64,000 bases of DNA from JAFEBO01 sp050730655. Its GTDB lineage: Bacteria > Planctomycetota > Phycisphaerae > Phycisphaerales > UBA1924. Location of the stretch: assembly GCA_050730655.1 (NCBI GenBank), contig JBOHNL010000006.1, positions 124,001 through 188,000 on the forward strand, given 5' to 3'. The position numbers and the translations under genes are program-made. Shown here in pieces: positions 16,736-25,543 of the stretch (within the stretch, counting starts at the first letter, position 1; each line of letters opens with the position of its first letter). Below the pieces are notes generated by a model. That model saw only the letters and a program-made list of their open reading frames with translations. It did no database searches and was not told where the DNA came from.

Positions 16736-18204
16736 AGTTTGGGCAGCAAATAGTGGCTCGCCGTTTCGCCAAAGGCGGTGAGCTGGGACTGTTGCCACGC
16801 CTCGCTGCGCCCGAGCTCCTGTGCCAGTTCACGGGCGATTTGAGGCGCCTTGGCGAGCGCGGCACGCGTATCGAGAAAGAGCAGCCGGGTGCGACGGGCA
16901 AGAACATCTTCGACGCTGCGTGCCATCTCGTGCCGGGCAAACCATCCGGCGGAGTCGTCGTGACCGCCGTGGTCGTGGATGCGCAGGTCGCGTGTGACGC
17001 ACGGACGTTCGTCGAGGTGACCAAGCACGATGGCGTGATCGACAGCGTCTTCAGCCATGCGCCGATACGTCGTCCACTTTCCTCCGGCGATCGTGAGCAT
17101 GCCGGAAGAGGAAATCTCGATCGTGTGCTCGCGTGAGAGTGCGGCGGTATTCGCCGCGTCGCTCGCTTTTACGAGCGGACGAATACCCGTAAAGACGCTG
17201 AGCACATCAGCGCGTGTCGGGCGCTTCGCGAGATAGTCGCTTGCCGTCTCAAGGATGAAATCCACCTCTTCACTCGTCGGACTGGGTTCGAGCGTGGAAG
17301 CGAGGATGGGCGTGTCGGTGGTGCCGATGACCGTGTGGCCGTGCCACGGGATGGCGAACATCACGCGTCCATCACGCGTGTGCGGCACCATGATCGCGGT
17401 CTCGCCCGGAAGGAATTCCCGAGGCAAGGTCACATGCACGCCCTGGCTCGGCGAAATGATCGGCTTCGATGCGGCGTCGTCCACGCGGCGCAATTCGTCG
17501 CAAAACGGACCTGTCGCGTTGATCACGCAGCGTGCAGCGAGCGTGTGCGACGCGCCGCTTTCTTCGTCGCGAAAGGTCAGACCGTTGATGAAACCCTCGC
17601 TGTCTTTACCGAGCGACACAACCCGCGCGTAGTTGATCAAACAGGCGCCCTGCTGGGCCGCGGTGCTGGCGAGGTCAATCAGCAGGCGAGCGTCGTCAAA
17701 TTGCCCATCGTGGTATTTCACGCCGCCGCGCAGTCCATCCTGCGAGAGCGTCGGAATGCGCTCGAGCACTTCCTCACGCGAGAGTATCTTCGACGGTCCA
17801 AATCCATACTTGCCCGCGAGCAGGTCGTACACCTTCATTCCGATGCCGTAGAACGGTGCTTCCCACCACGCGTAGTTGGGCACGATGAACTGCAGGTCGT
17901 GGACAATGTGTGGCGCGTTGCGCAGCAGCAGGCCGCGCTCTTTGAGCGCCTCCATCACGAGAGAAATATTGCCCTGCTGAAGATACCGGACACCGCCGTG
18001 TACGAGCTTGGTCGAGCGGCTCGAGGTGCCCTTGCCGAAGTCATGCTGTTCGAGCAGTACCACGCTGTAGCCGCGCGATGCCGCATCGACCGCAATGCCG
18101 ACACCCGTCGAGCCGCCGCCGACGACGGCGATGTCCCACGCCTCGCGGCGATCGGCAATCCGCTGAAGAAAGACATCGCGCTGGAGAAGCGGAGTGGAGT
18201 TCAT
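16732..18204 (-). CDS. glpD: Aerobic glycerol-3-phosphate dehydrogenase
   Basis: A 490-residue FAD enzyme that oxidises glycerol 3-phosphate to dihydroxyacetone phosphate at the membrane and feeds electrons to quinone. The FAD motif WDIAVVGGGSTGVGIAVDAA, the DFGKGTSSRSTKLVHGGVRY signature, the HDGQFDDARL stretch and the VTLPREFLPG and IPWHGHTVIGTTD segments are all typical. The C-terminal region has the GGKWTTYRRMAEDAVD motif. It is the second gene of glpK-glpD-glpF, 31 nt after glpK. Confidence 0.96.
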   Translation of the reverse strand: MNSTPLLQRDVFLQRIADRREAWDIAVVGGGSTGVGIAVDAASRGYSVVLLEQHDFGKGTSSRSTKLVHGGVRYLQQGNISLVMEALKERGLLLRNAPHIVHDLQFIVPNYAWWEAPFYGIGMKVYDLLAGKYGFGPSKILSREEVLERIPTLSQDGLRGGVKYHDGQFDDARLLIDLASTAAQQGACLINYARVVSLGKDSEGFINGLTFRDEESGASHTLAARCVINATGPFCDELRRVDDAASKPIISPSQGVHVTLPREFLPGETAIMVPHTRDGRVMFAIPWHGHTVIGTTDTPILASTLEPSPTSEEVDFILETASDYLAKRPTRADVLSVFTGIRPLVKASDAANTAALSREHTIEISSSGMLTIAGGKWTTYRRMAEDAVDHAIVLGHLDERPCVTRDLRIHDHGGHDDSAGWFARHEMARSVEDVLARRTRLLFLDTRAALAKAPQIARELAQELGRSEAWQQSQLTAFGETASHYLLPKL

Positions 18205-18235
18205 GTGATTGGTCCGCCTCGAGCGATGCAGTCAA

Positions 18236-19720
18236 TCATTCGTGTTCCTCCCATTCGCGCGCGCGGGTGAGCGCCTGTTTCCACCTGGTGCGAAGGTGCG
18301 CAGCCTCGTCGGCGCTCATTTTCGGCCCGAATGTCCGGCCCGCCTTCCAGGAGCGCGAGACATCGGCGCGATCCTTCCAGAAGCCGGTGGCGAGGCCGGC
18401 GAGATACGCCGCGCCGAGCGCGGTGGTCTCGATCACTTTCGGACGCACCACGGGTACCTGCAGGATGTCGGCCTGAAACTGCATCAGCATGTCGTTCGCG
18501 GACGCACCGCCATCCACGCGTAGCTCGTTCATCTCGACACCGCTGTCCTGCCTCATCACCTCGAGCACATCCGCAACCTGGAATGCGATGCCGTCAAGCG
18601 CGGCGCGCGCCAAGTGCGCCGCAGTCGTGCCGCGCGTGAGTCCGGTGATCGTGCCGCGCGCGTACTGATCCCAGTGCGGCGCGCCCAGCCCGGCAAAAGC
18701 CGGAACGAGATACACCCCCCCGCTGTCGGGCACGGTCGCCGCGAGCGTTTCCACCTCGGCCGAAGTCTTGATGATGCCAAGCCCGTCTCGCAGCCACTGC
18801 ACGACCGCGCCGCCGATGAAGACGCTGCCCTCGAGGGCGTAATCCGTCCGTCCTCCCAACTGCCAAGCGACGGTGGTGAGTAATTTGTGCTTTGAGATTT
18901 GCGGCTCGGCGCCGATGTTCATCAGCATGAAACAACCGGTGCCGTACGTGTTCTTCGCCAGTCCCCGCTCAAAGCAATTCTGCCCAAAGAGCGCGGCCTG
19001 CTGATCGCCCGCGATGCCGGAGATCTTGATCGGCGCGCCGAGCAGCGTCGTCTCGCCATACACCTCGCTCGACGATCGCACTTCGGGCAGCAGCGCACGC
19101 GGCACGCCGAGCACTTTGAGCAGCTCGTCGTCCCAATTGCCGCGCAAGTTGTAAAGCATCGTGCGCGAGGCGTTCGTCGCATCGATGATGTGCCGCGCGC
19201 CGCCCGTGAGCTTCCAGACGAGCCAGGAATCGATCGTCCCGAACGCGAGCTCCCCGCGCTCCGCGCGCTCTCGCGCGCCGGGCACATTGTCCAGGAGCCA
19301 TCGCACTTTACTTCCCGAAAAATACGCGTCGATCACCAGCCCCGCGCGCTGCTGGATCAGTTCCGCGTGCCCCGCCGCCTTGAGGCCATCGCAGAACTCG
19401 GCCGTGCGCCGATCCTGCCACACGATCGCGTTGTGGATCGGCTGGCCAGTTTTCCGATCCCAGAGGACGGTCGTCTCACGCTGGTTCGTGATCCCGATGC
19501 CCGCGATGTCCGCGGCGGTCAGCCCCGCTTTCGAGAGTGCCTCGCTTGCCGTGTCGAGCTGCGACTGCCAAATCTCGTTCGCGTCGTGTTCCACCCACCC
19601 GGACTTTGGGAAGATCTGTCGGAATTCCTCTTGCGCGGAGGCACGAATCGAGCCGTCGTGATTGAAGACGATGGCTCGCGAACTGGTGGTGCCTTGGTCA
19701 AGGGCGAGAATCGCGTTCAT
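18236..19720 (-). CDS. glpK: Glycerol kinase
   Basis: A 494-residue FGGY kinase that phosphorylates glycerol to glycerol 3-phosphate with ATP. The ATG at 19720 gives MNAILALDQGTTSSRAIVF, the conserved start; the longer frame to 19879 has no conserved residues. Other marks: GITNQRETTVLWDRKTGQPI, NAIVWQDRRT, AGDQQAALFGQ, the GVYLVPAFAGLGAPHWD loop and the FGGY signature around MNELRVDGGASANDMLMQFQ. It heads the glp operon and captures glycerol entering through GlpF. Confidence 0.97.
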   Translation of the reverse strand: MNAILALDQGTTSSRAIVFNHDGSIRASAQEEFRQIFPKSGWVEHDANEIWQSQLDTASEALSKAGLTAADIAGIGITNQRETTVLWDRKTGQPIHNAIVWQDRRTAEFCDGLKAAGHAELIQQRAGLVIDAYFSGSKVRWLLDNVPGARERAERGELAFGTIDSWLVWKLTGGARHIIDATNASRTMLYNLRGNWDDELLKVLGVPRALLPEVRSSSEVYGETTLLGAPIKISGIAGDQQAALFGQNCFERGLAKNTYGTGCFMLMNIGAEPQISKHKLLTTVAWQLGGRTDYALEGSVFIGGAVVQWLRDGLGIIKTSAEVETLAATVPDSGGVYLVPAFAGLGAPHWDQYARGTITGLTRGTTAAHLARAALDGIAFQVADVLEVMRQDSGVEMNELRVDGGASANDMLMQFQADILQVPVVRPKVIETTALGAAYLAGLATGFWKDRADVSRSWKAGRTFGPKMSADEAAHLRTRWKQALTRAREWEEHE

Positions 19721-19900
19721 GCGGAAGAGGAGTGTAACGTCAACGCGGCTGATTTTGCGACGGTTGCTTTTCGCGTCGTTCGACCGTCCCGTCGCAAGAT
19801 CGCGGTTCACGTTCGAGCTAGAGACCGCTCTTGGGCAACACGCGCGCAGTGTACCGACTGTTCGGATTACTTGCCGCATCCGTTCCGTCGTCTTCTGGCC

Positions 19901-20308
19901 TCACACACGGAACGGCTTTCGCGCGGATTGGACGGCGCTCCCGCGCGGTAACGATCCGGCGCGGAGCGGCGACCACGGCTGCGCCAAACGGGCGGCACTC
20001 ACTCCCGCAATCGCTTGAGGGGCCATCGCGACATTTCGATCAAGCAGATCGAGGATGTCTCGACAACTTGTCAGCCTTTGCGCCTGATAGATTTCACCCC
20101 CGATCGGGGCAAAATCCCACGACGACGCCATGACGTTGTCTGCGACCCAGCCGAAAATCTCGCCAAGGTGGTTCGCGTTCCAACCGATCGTCCGCAATTT
20201 TGGGTTAGCTTGCCAGTCGAAGTTCTATTCGGGAACTCGCTCAAGCACCTTCCGCGTGCTTGCCATCTCCCGGTCGAACTCGGGGAGTATCGCCCCGCCG
20301 TGATTCAT
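19901..20308 (-). pseudogene. DinB-family protein with in-frame stop and lost C-terminus
   Basis: From the ATG at 20308 (AAGGTG upstream) the frame gives GGAILPEFDREMASTRKVLE and RVPE, then TAG at 20225-20227, then NFDWQANPKLRTIGWNANHL, GEIFGWVADNV, WDFAPIGGEIYQ and ILDLLDRNVAMAPQAI. These are the DinB four-helix-bundle segments, with the first metal His in NANHLGEI. The expected C-terminal MNHxxHHRxQL segment with the other metal ligands is missing; the frame instead ends RKPFRV. Members are thiol or damage-related metal proteins; this copy looks dead. Confidence 0.7.
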
Positions 20309-20910
20309 GGAGTCACCTTCCCGATGCGAGGCTTCGCGCTCGACCAACAAGGAAAAAGCCCTTCGATTGTTCATCGAAGGGCTTCATTCGAATCCAAAAG
20401 TCGGGGTGACCGGACGCCAGTTGAACTTTTTGCCGAGGGTATCCGCCTCTGGGAGCCAAAAACGCGGTTTTTGATCGCCGTAAAACCGTGAAAGATGACT
20501 AGGGGCAACGGCGATAGGTCACAAACAGCTTACTCGCTTCCCAGCAGCGGCGGCGTGTGGGAGACAAGGGCTCCTCAACCACCGAATCGACAGAACTCTG
20601 ACTGGCCGATGCTGCCGCACCGGCAAACGCCGGCACCCCCCTTGGAACCTCGAAGAACCGGGGTGTTGACGGATTTCGACTGGTTGGCTCAGTCAGTTGG
20701 GTGCAGGTTTGGCGTGGGTATTGGGCCAATCAAGACGCAATTTAGGACGCAATGGCCACTCCAGCCAACGCTCCGGAATCGCCTGTGTGGGTGCTGGACA
20801 CTCGGACGAGGATAAAAGCGGGAATCGAAGGCAAAGTGCTTTAGTCGCGATCGCACGATTCAGGCGACGGAATCACCGACATTCAAGCTCGCGCGGGTAG
20901 TAAGCGCTGG
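20309..20910. other. Gene-free region with tRNA-end-like fragment
   Basis: About 600 bp with no convincing gene. It holds a strong terminator (20356-20384) and, directly upstream of it on the minus strand, a stretch (20401-20428) that reads like the 3' end of a tRNA (TCACCCCGA preceded by CCGG). The same order, tRNA end then near-identical hairpin, occurs at the true tRNA-Pro near 43.6 kb. Three ACGCAAT-like words lie near 20730-20755. The rest is featureless. Confidence 0.5.
20356..20384 (-). terminator. Rho-independent terminator
   Basis: A 12-bp perfect stem AAGCCCTTCGAT/ATCGAAGGGCTT with a 5-nt loop, followed on the minus strand by TTTTT. It strongly resembles the terminator after tRNA-Pro at 43.53-43.56 kb. 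Confidence 0.8.
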
Positions 20911-21921
20911 TCATGCCGCCATCGCTCTTCCAAACGATCGATTCACCTCAATAAAACGCTCTTCGTTGAAGAGGAATGAACGCACCACGTGCGGATCGAA
21001 ATGCTTTCCGGACTCTCCAGCGATGGATCGTCTCGCGTCGTCGTGGCTCAAGGCCTCTTTATAAACCCGCTTTGAAGTAAGCGCGTCATAGACGTCCGCG
21101 AGCGCAACAATCCTTGCGCACAATGGAATATCTTCGCCCTCAAGCCCCGTCGGATATCCCGTTCCATCGAATCGTTCGTGATGATGGAGCGCAATACTGC
21201 GCGCCATCTGTAGGAAGCGCACGCCCGGATACCGCGTCAATGCTGCAGCCAGTGTGCCGGCCCCAAGCGTCGTATGCGACTTCATGATCTCAAATTCGCG
21301 TGCATCCAGCTTTCCGGGTTTGAGCAGTATGGAATCTGGAATTCCGACCTTCCCCACGTCATGCAGGGGACTGGTCAGATAGATCAGCCGCACGAAGTCC
21401 CCCTCGGCCCGCCCAGCAAATTCGTCTCTGCTGCAGAGATCGCGGGCCAAAGTACGCGAATATTCGCGCACCCGTTCCAGATGAGCGCCGGTTTCGGAAT
21501 CGCGCGATTCAGCCAGTTTCGCGAGTGCGAAGATCGTAACTTCCCGTGTTTCGAGCGCCAGGACACGCTCCCCGCACCGAACGCGAGCGAGTAGTTCCGG
21601 CGTATCGAACGGCTTTGAAACAAAGTCGTCCGCTCCGGAAACGAGCCCCGCGAGGCGCTCGTGTGGTGCGCCGTGCGTGGTGAGAAGGATGATATAGACA
21701 TATCCAAGCGCATCATCGTTCCGAACGGAGCGGCAGAGCTCTTCCCCGGTCATGCCAGGCATTTCCCAATCGGAGATAACAAGCCGGATGTCTCCGTTCC
21801 GCACCCGATCGAGCGCGTCTCGTCCATTTGTAACCGTCTCTACTTCAAACCCCGCATCCATCAGCACCCCGGCCAGGAGCATTCGGCACACATCATTATC
21901 GTCGGCTACGAGTATCCGCAT
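20911..21921 (-). CDS. Response regulator with HD-GYP c-di-GMP phosphodiesterase domain
   Basis: A 336-residue two-domain protein. The receiver (residues 1-120) is canonical: acidic pair in ILVADDN, phospho-acceptor Asp in VISDWEMPG, Thr in ILLTTH, Lys in DFVSKPF. The output (from about 150) is HD-GYP: AESRDSETGAHLERV, the metal pair in LHDVGKVGIPD with ILLKPG, HHHERFDGTGYPTGLEGEDI and ALADVYDALTS. It should hydrolyse c-di-GMP, controlled by phosphorylation. The ATG at 21921 has GAGGAG seven bases upstream; a longer frame to 22011 is unlikely. It faces away from the GGDEF/che genes across a 758-bp gap and is the best candidate output of the CheA kinase there. Confidence 0.95.
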   Translation of the reverse strand: MRILVADDNDVCRMLLAGVLMDAGFEVETVTNGRDALDRVRNGDIRLVISDWEMPGMTGEELCRSVRNDDALGYVYIILLTTHGAPHERLAGLVSGADDFVSKPFDTPELLARVRCGERVLALETREVTIFALAKLAESRDSETGAHLERVREYSRTLARDLCSRDEFAGRAEGDFVRLIYLTSPLHDVGKVGIPDSILLKPGKLDAREFEIMKSHTTLGAGTLAAALTRYPGVRFLQMARSIALHHHERFDGTGYPTGLEGEDIPLCARIVALADVYDALTSKRVYKEALSHDDARRSIAGESGKHFDPHVVRSFLFNEERFIEVNRSFGRAMAA

Positions 21922-22679
21922 CTTGTTTCTCCTCACGATCACCAATGCATGCCCGACGATAGCGAGCGCCTTTGCGGTGCTCGAGTTCGCGTCCGGCTGC
22001 GGCGACTTCATCTCTCATCGCGAGCGCATTGCCATATCCCACGTTGCATCGGTGTTCGCCCGCGCAGATTCCACTTCGATACGAGACAGCTTCTACGAAT
22101 CCGGCTGAACATTCGTCACATCCATACCGTGCTCATTGACACACGAGCCTTCGCGTCTTTATTGGCATATTTTCCTATTCACACTCCAGCCGACACGATT
22201 TATTTTTGCACATTTTCTGTCTTGCAATACGACCACGATACACATAGGCATATCTCATTTTTCCGACCGCCTTTCGGGCATGCCTTCGGGCCGCTTTCAT
22301 ATCGAGCTCTGATCAAAGCAGGCTTATTTTACGCGATTTTTGAGCGGCACGCCCTGACCGATGTACCCGCTCGACATTTCTCGTATTGGATGTCGACAAG
22401 TCAATCGCGTAATTCTGCTTGAATCGATCGTGCATGCACAAGGCGGCTTACAACTTTTGATGGAATCACTTTGTCTCCATTTATATTACCATTACCCGTA
22501 CATAATGAATACGCTTTCATTGCAACTCGTCACGGTGTTTGTCCGGGGCAATGGGACGATTTGGAGCGGATGGAAGAGGCCTCAAAAACGATTATTACTC
22601 TTTCGATTGAATCCTGCGGACAACATCCGCATCGTGACCGATGTTGCTCGACGATCCACCTGCAAGCACGGAGGGCTGA
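21922..22679. other. Long AT-richer divergent regulatory region
   Basis: 758 bp between the HD-GYP regulator and the GGDEF gene. The part 22130-22560 is clearly richer in A and T than its surroundings (for example TTATTTTTGCACATTTTCTG) and codes for nothing recognisable. It probably holds the divergent promoters of the c-di-GMP/chemosensory locus. A TTGACA occurs at 22138-22143 but without a well-spaced -10. No riboswitch consensus was found. Confidence 0.5.
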
Positions 22680-24233
22680 ATGCAAGGCACTCGCATCTTA
22701 CTCGGACATGCATGCCAGAAAGCTCGCCGCCAGCTCGGTGCAGCGATCGAGCACAGCCTTCCCGATGCGGCCATTCACGTTGTCAAGACAAACGGCGAAG
22801 GTCGCAGTGCGCTGAACCGCCACGACTTCGACGCGGCCGTACTCGAGTTCGAGATGGCGATCTCCTCGAGAGATCCGCTGGCCGATCTCGTGCGGGACGC
22901 CGGCCTGCCTTTCATTGTTATCGCGGAACACTCGGACGAATCAATCGCTCTGCAATGCATGCGAGCGGGCGCCGCCGACATGATGCCGCTTTGCGATGCA
23001 ACCCGCAATTCAGTGCTTGCCACGCGCATTCGTGGCGCACTCGCGACAAGCGCGGAGGGTCAGCGCGAGCGCCGTCACATGGAAAGACGGATCCGCTGTC
23101 TTCAACGCGTCGCCGAGCATGACGCGCTGACCGGGCTTCACAACCGGCACGCCGCGCGGCGCATCCTCCGCAACCTGCAGGCGCCGAATCACACACACTC
23201 GCCAATTGCCTGTGTCATGCTGGACCTCGATCACTTCAAAGAGATCAACGATTCGTTCGGCCATGCCATCGGCGACCAGTTGCTCTGCCAAGTCGCTCAG
23301 CTTCTCATCCGGCACGCTCACCGCAATGACGTGCTGATTCGTTGGGGTGGCGAGGAAATTCTCGCCCTGCGGCCCGGCCGCACTATCTGTGATACGTGGT
23401 GTTGGGCTGAACGCATCCGGCGTGAACTCGCCATCTCGCCCCTCCGGGTCGAAGGCCGGGAGGTCGCGGTTACCGCCAGCTTCGGGGTGGCTCTCTGTGA
23501 GGCGGGCAGCCTCAGTGAAGGCGCCATCGATCGTTGCGATCAGGCGATGTACGCCGCAAAGGAAAATGGCCGCAACCGAACTTGCACCGTCGCGATGGCG
23601 GACCTGATGAAAACCGCGAAGTCGATCCGTCAGTTGCTCGCCACCCGAAAGACCGGAAACCTCGTCCCCTCCCTCACCCGCTTGTGCTGCCTTGGCCCGG
23701 TCCAGCACGCTCAGGTTCGGGATCATTCACACGCTGTCTGCCTCATGGCTCGCGAGGTTGCTCACCAGATGGGAGTTGGTGATGCGGTTCTTGAGAATCT
23801 CGAAATCGCCGCCATCCTTCACGTCATCGGCAAGGCGGCCGTACCCGAAGACATGCTGTCGAAGTCGCAAGCCTACACCTCTGAAGAGACCGAATTCGTC
23901 AAAGAGCATCTGCGCCTCGGCCTGGATCTCTGCCGCACAACCACAGTATCGAGCGCGGTGACGGATATTCTCGCTCACGCGCGCGGAATGATCGACGATG
24001 CCGACTCCGCCGCACCGAATCAGCAGATACTCGTCGGCGGAGCGATCCTGCACATGATCGACACGTTCATCGCCATGACCAGCAATCGGCCCCACCGGAA
24101 ACGGATGTCGATTTCCGAAGCACTCGACGAGCTCCGTCACGCTTGTGCAACACCGCAGGATTCCGAAATTGTGAACGTGATCACTTCCATCGGATCCCGA
24201 GCCGAAACTCAAGATTATCGATGGGCGGCGTGA
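22680..24233 (+). CDS. Diguanylate cyclase with degenerate receiver and degenerate HD-GYP domain
   Basis: A 517-residue three-part protein. Residues 1-115 look like a receiver fold that lost its chemistry: no acidic pair (RILLGHACQ), the acceptor position reads AAVLEFEM, and the Lys is missing (MMPLCD). Residues 150-310 are a GGDEF domain with DALTGLHNRHAARR, the metal Asp in VMLDLDHFKEINDSFGHAIG, active loop RWGGEEILAL, ASFGVAL and DQAMYAAKENGRN; the inhibitory RxxD site is absent (HRND). Residues 345-505 resemble HD-GYP but HD became HV (LHVIGKAAVPEDML) and the GYP motif is gone, while ILHMIDTFIAMTSNRPHRKR is kept. Probably an active cyclase with two sensor-like remnants. Confidence 0.9.
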   Translation: MQGTRILLGHACQKARRQLGAAIEHSLPDAAIHVVKTNGEGRSALNRHDFDAAVLEFEMAISSRDPLADLVRDAGLPFIVIAEHSDESIALQCMRAGAADMMPLCDATRNSVLATRIRGALATSAEGQRERRHMERRIRCLQRVAEHDALTGLHNRHAARRILRNLQAPNHTHSPIACVMLDLDHFKEINDSFGHAIGDQLLCQVAQLLIRHAHRNDVLIRWGGEEILALRPGRTICDTWCWAERIRRELAISPLRVEGREVAVTASFGVALCEAGSLSEGAIDRCDQAMYAAKENGRNRTCTVAMADLMKTAKSIRQLLATRKTGNLVPSLTRLCCLGPVQHAQVRDHSHAVCLMAREVAHQMGVGDAVLENLEIAAILHVIGKAAVPEDMLSKSQAYTSEETEFVKEHLRLGLDLCRTTTVSSAVTDILAHARGMIDDADSAAPNQQILVGGAILHMIDTFIAMTSNRPHRKRMSISEALDELRHACATPQDSEIVNVITSIGSRAETQDYRWAA

Positions 24234-24278
24234 CAACCAGGATGTTCCACATTGTTTCGTAACTTCAGAGGAGAGATC

Positions 24279-24611
24279 ATGAAGCCATTGAATCCAAACG
24301 ACCGACGTCGCCGTGTTCGTGCCAAGCCGCCTTCGACTGGTGCGGGGTGGCGGCAGCACGCGGGATGCGCGTTTCGGCGCGCGGTCATTCGCGACGTCTC
24401 AGATTCAGGAATCGGATTGGACGTGGCCGTCGAGGATCCACCCGCAATCGGCGACAAGGTGCGCATCCTGCTGCGCTCCCTGGCCGCTCCGCGCTCGGCA
24501 ACTGTGGTGCGCACCGTCCAACATCGTGCCGCGGGGACGCGCCTCGGGTGCCGCTGGATCGACTTCAAAGAGCCCATCCCGCGAGAGGATGATCGACCAG
24601 AAGCGCCGTAA
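24279..24611 (+). CDS. PilZ-domain c-di-GMP-binding protein
   Basis: A 110-residue protein from the ATG at 24279, with GGAGA upstream. It has the PilZ binding motifs: the arginine run NDRRRRVRAK (RxxxR) and DVSDSGIGLDV ([D/N]xSxxG), then beta strands VRILLRSLAAPRSATVVRTV and RLGCRWIDF. PilZ domains bind c-di-GMP and pass the signal to partner proteins. It sits 46 bp after the GGDEF gene and before a second PilZ-like gene. Confidence 0.88.
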   Translation: MKPLNPNDRRRRVRAKPPSTGAGWRQHAGCAFRRAVIRDVSDSGIGLDVAVEDPPAIGDKVRILLRSLAAPRSATVVRTVQHRAAGTRLGCRWIDFKEPIPREDDRPEAP

Positions 24612-24647
24612 CACCCGAGTCGCCATAGATCTGTCAAGGAGCACCAA

Positions 24648-25026
24648 CATGACCCTGCGAATTGAGCACAGAACGTCCCCGCGCGAGCGACAATCCGACG
24701 CCGTTTTGTGGCGCTGCGAAGGTTCGAAGGAATACAACACGGGTTGGCTTCTAGAAACATCGGAAGAAGGATTTGCTTTTGCGTGGAGGACCGACCTCGC
24801 CCCAGCGGTCGGCACGGTCATAGATACTGTTTTCTCTGGAACAGAAGGCAAGTGCGAAGACTCCGTGCAGCACGCCGTGATCCGGCGCGTTCAGCAATGC
24901 CACGAAGACCTTTGTGTTTTCGGAGTTCAGATGTTGTGGCTTCGTCCGATCGGCAGCGCCTCGGAGCCCATTCCAGAACCCAAGATTGGTGCGCACTGCG
25001 CTCAGCCATTGCCTCTGGCTGCATGA
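24648..25026 (+). CDS. Divergent PilZ-like protein
   Basis: A 126-residue protein from the ATG at 24648 with AAGGAG seven bases upstream. The start RIEHRTSPRERQSDAVLWRC and LLETSEEGFAFAWR correspond to the PilZ arginine motif and [D/N]xSxxG loop, but the first position of the loop is Thr rather than Asp/Asn, so nucleotide binding is uncertain. Later strands (HAVIRRVQQCHEDLCVFGVQ) fit a PilZ barrel. Its place next to a classic PilZ protein and a GGDEF protein supports the family call. Confidence 0.7.
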
Positions 25027-25543
25027 AAGTCTTCCCGCGTTCGACTACGAACTTCGACTCGCCCAACGGGGCCCCGCTTCTTCTCCTGGAAATCAGGCAT
25101 AAGTGAGTCTCAGGGATGTCGGCGCGACGCGTGTTCGCGCCGATATCCTTTTCAACGTGCAAGGATTACTGCTTTCCGCGGAACTCATAATTTCCCACAG
25201 TTCTGCCGATGTCGCTGGCGGGACGAACTGAAACACGCCCCCGCATCAACTGACGATCTTCGAAAGAAGCTTCGGCGGCGCAGTACGCCCTGCGGCCTGT
25301 TTGCCCCTGGTGACCAGGGGTCTTGCCTTTCGAATCATTCTGATGACACCATTGAATTAATGATTGACTCATATGACAACCGCCCATGAAAACGCTCTTA
25401 TTTCATTTCCTTCCCCCTTTCCCATTGAGCCAAACTTGCTCGTTCCTGTTCAAAACATCGCGAAAACTGAGAGCCGACAGCATCACGCCAATCGCTTCGC
25501 CGATACCTGCAAGAGAGGCGGTCGACAACCGTGACGGCAACCC
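25027..25543. other. Intergenic region before the chemosensory operon
   Basis: About 515 bp. It contains a strong terminator (25119-25143) closing the GGDEF-PilZ group and a short hairpin CCCCTGG/CCAGGGG (25304-25320) without a T-run. A 68-73-residue minus-strand frame (25166-25387) exists but lacks a ribosome site and recognisable features. The promoter of the cheW-to-kinase operon must lie in the right half. Confidence 0.5.
25119..25143 (+). terminator. Rho-independent terminator after PilZ genes
   Basis: A 9-bp perfect stem TCGGCGCGA/TCGCGCCGA with a 7-nt loop followed by TATCCTTTTTC. It separates the GGDEF-PilZ-PilZ unit from the che operon. Confidence 0.75.

Noticed and set aside
10128..20308. 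Stop-codon recoding as an explanation for in-frame stops
   Set aside because: TAG, TGA and TAA all occur inside genes, while intact neighbours use stops normally. Mutation or sequence error is simpler.
20401..20475. Possible complete tRNA on the minus strand
   Set aside because: Only the 3' acceptor-like end is present. There is no matching 5' acceptor strand, D arm or anticodon arm.
25304..25320. Hairpin CCCCTGG/CCAGGGG considered as part of a c-di-GMP riboswitch
   Set aside because: The conserved riboswitch core and tetraloop-receptor elements are absent nearby, so it is only a short hairpin.
25166..25387. Small minus-strand frame (about 70 codons) before cheW
   Set aside because: No Shine-Dalgarno, no known family and no conserved context. 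It could be real, but nothing supports it beyond being open.
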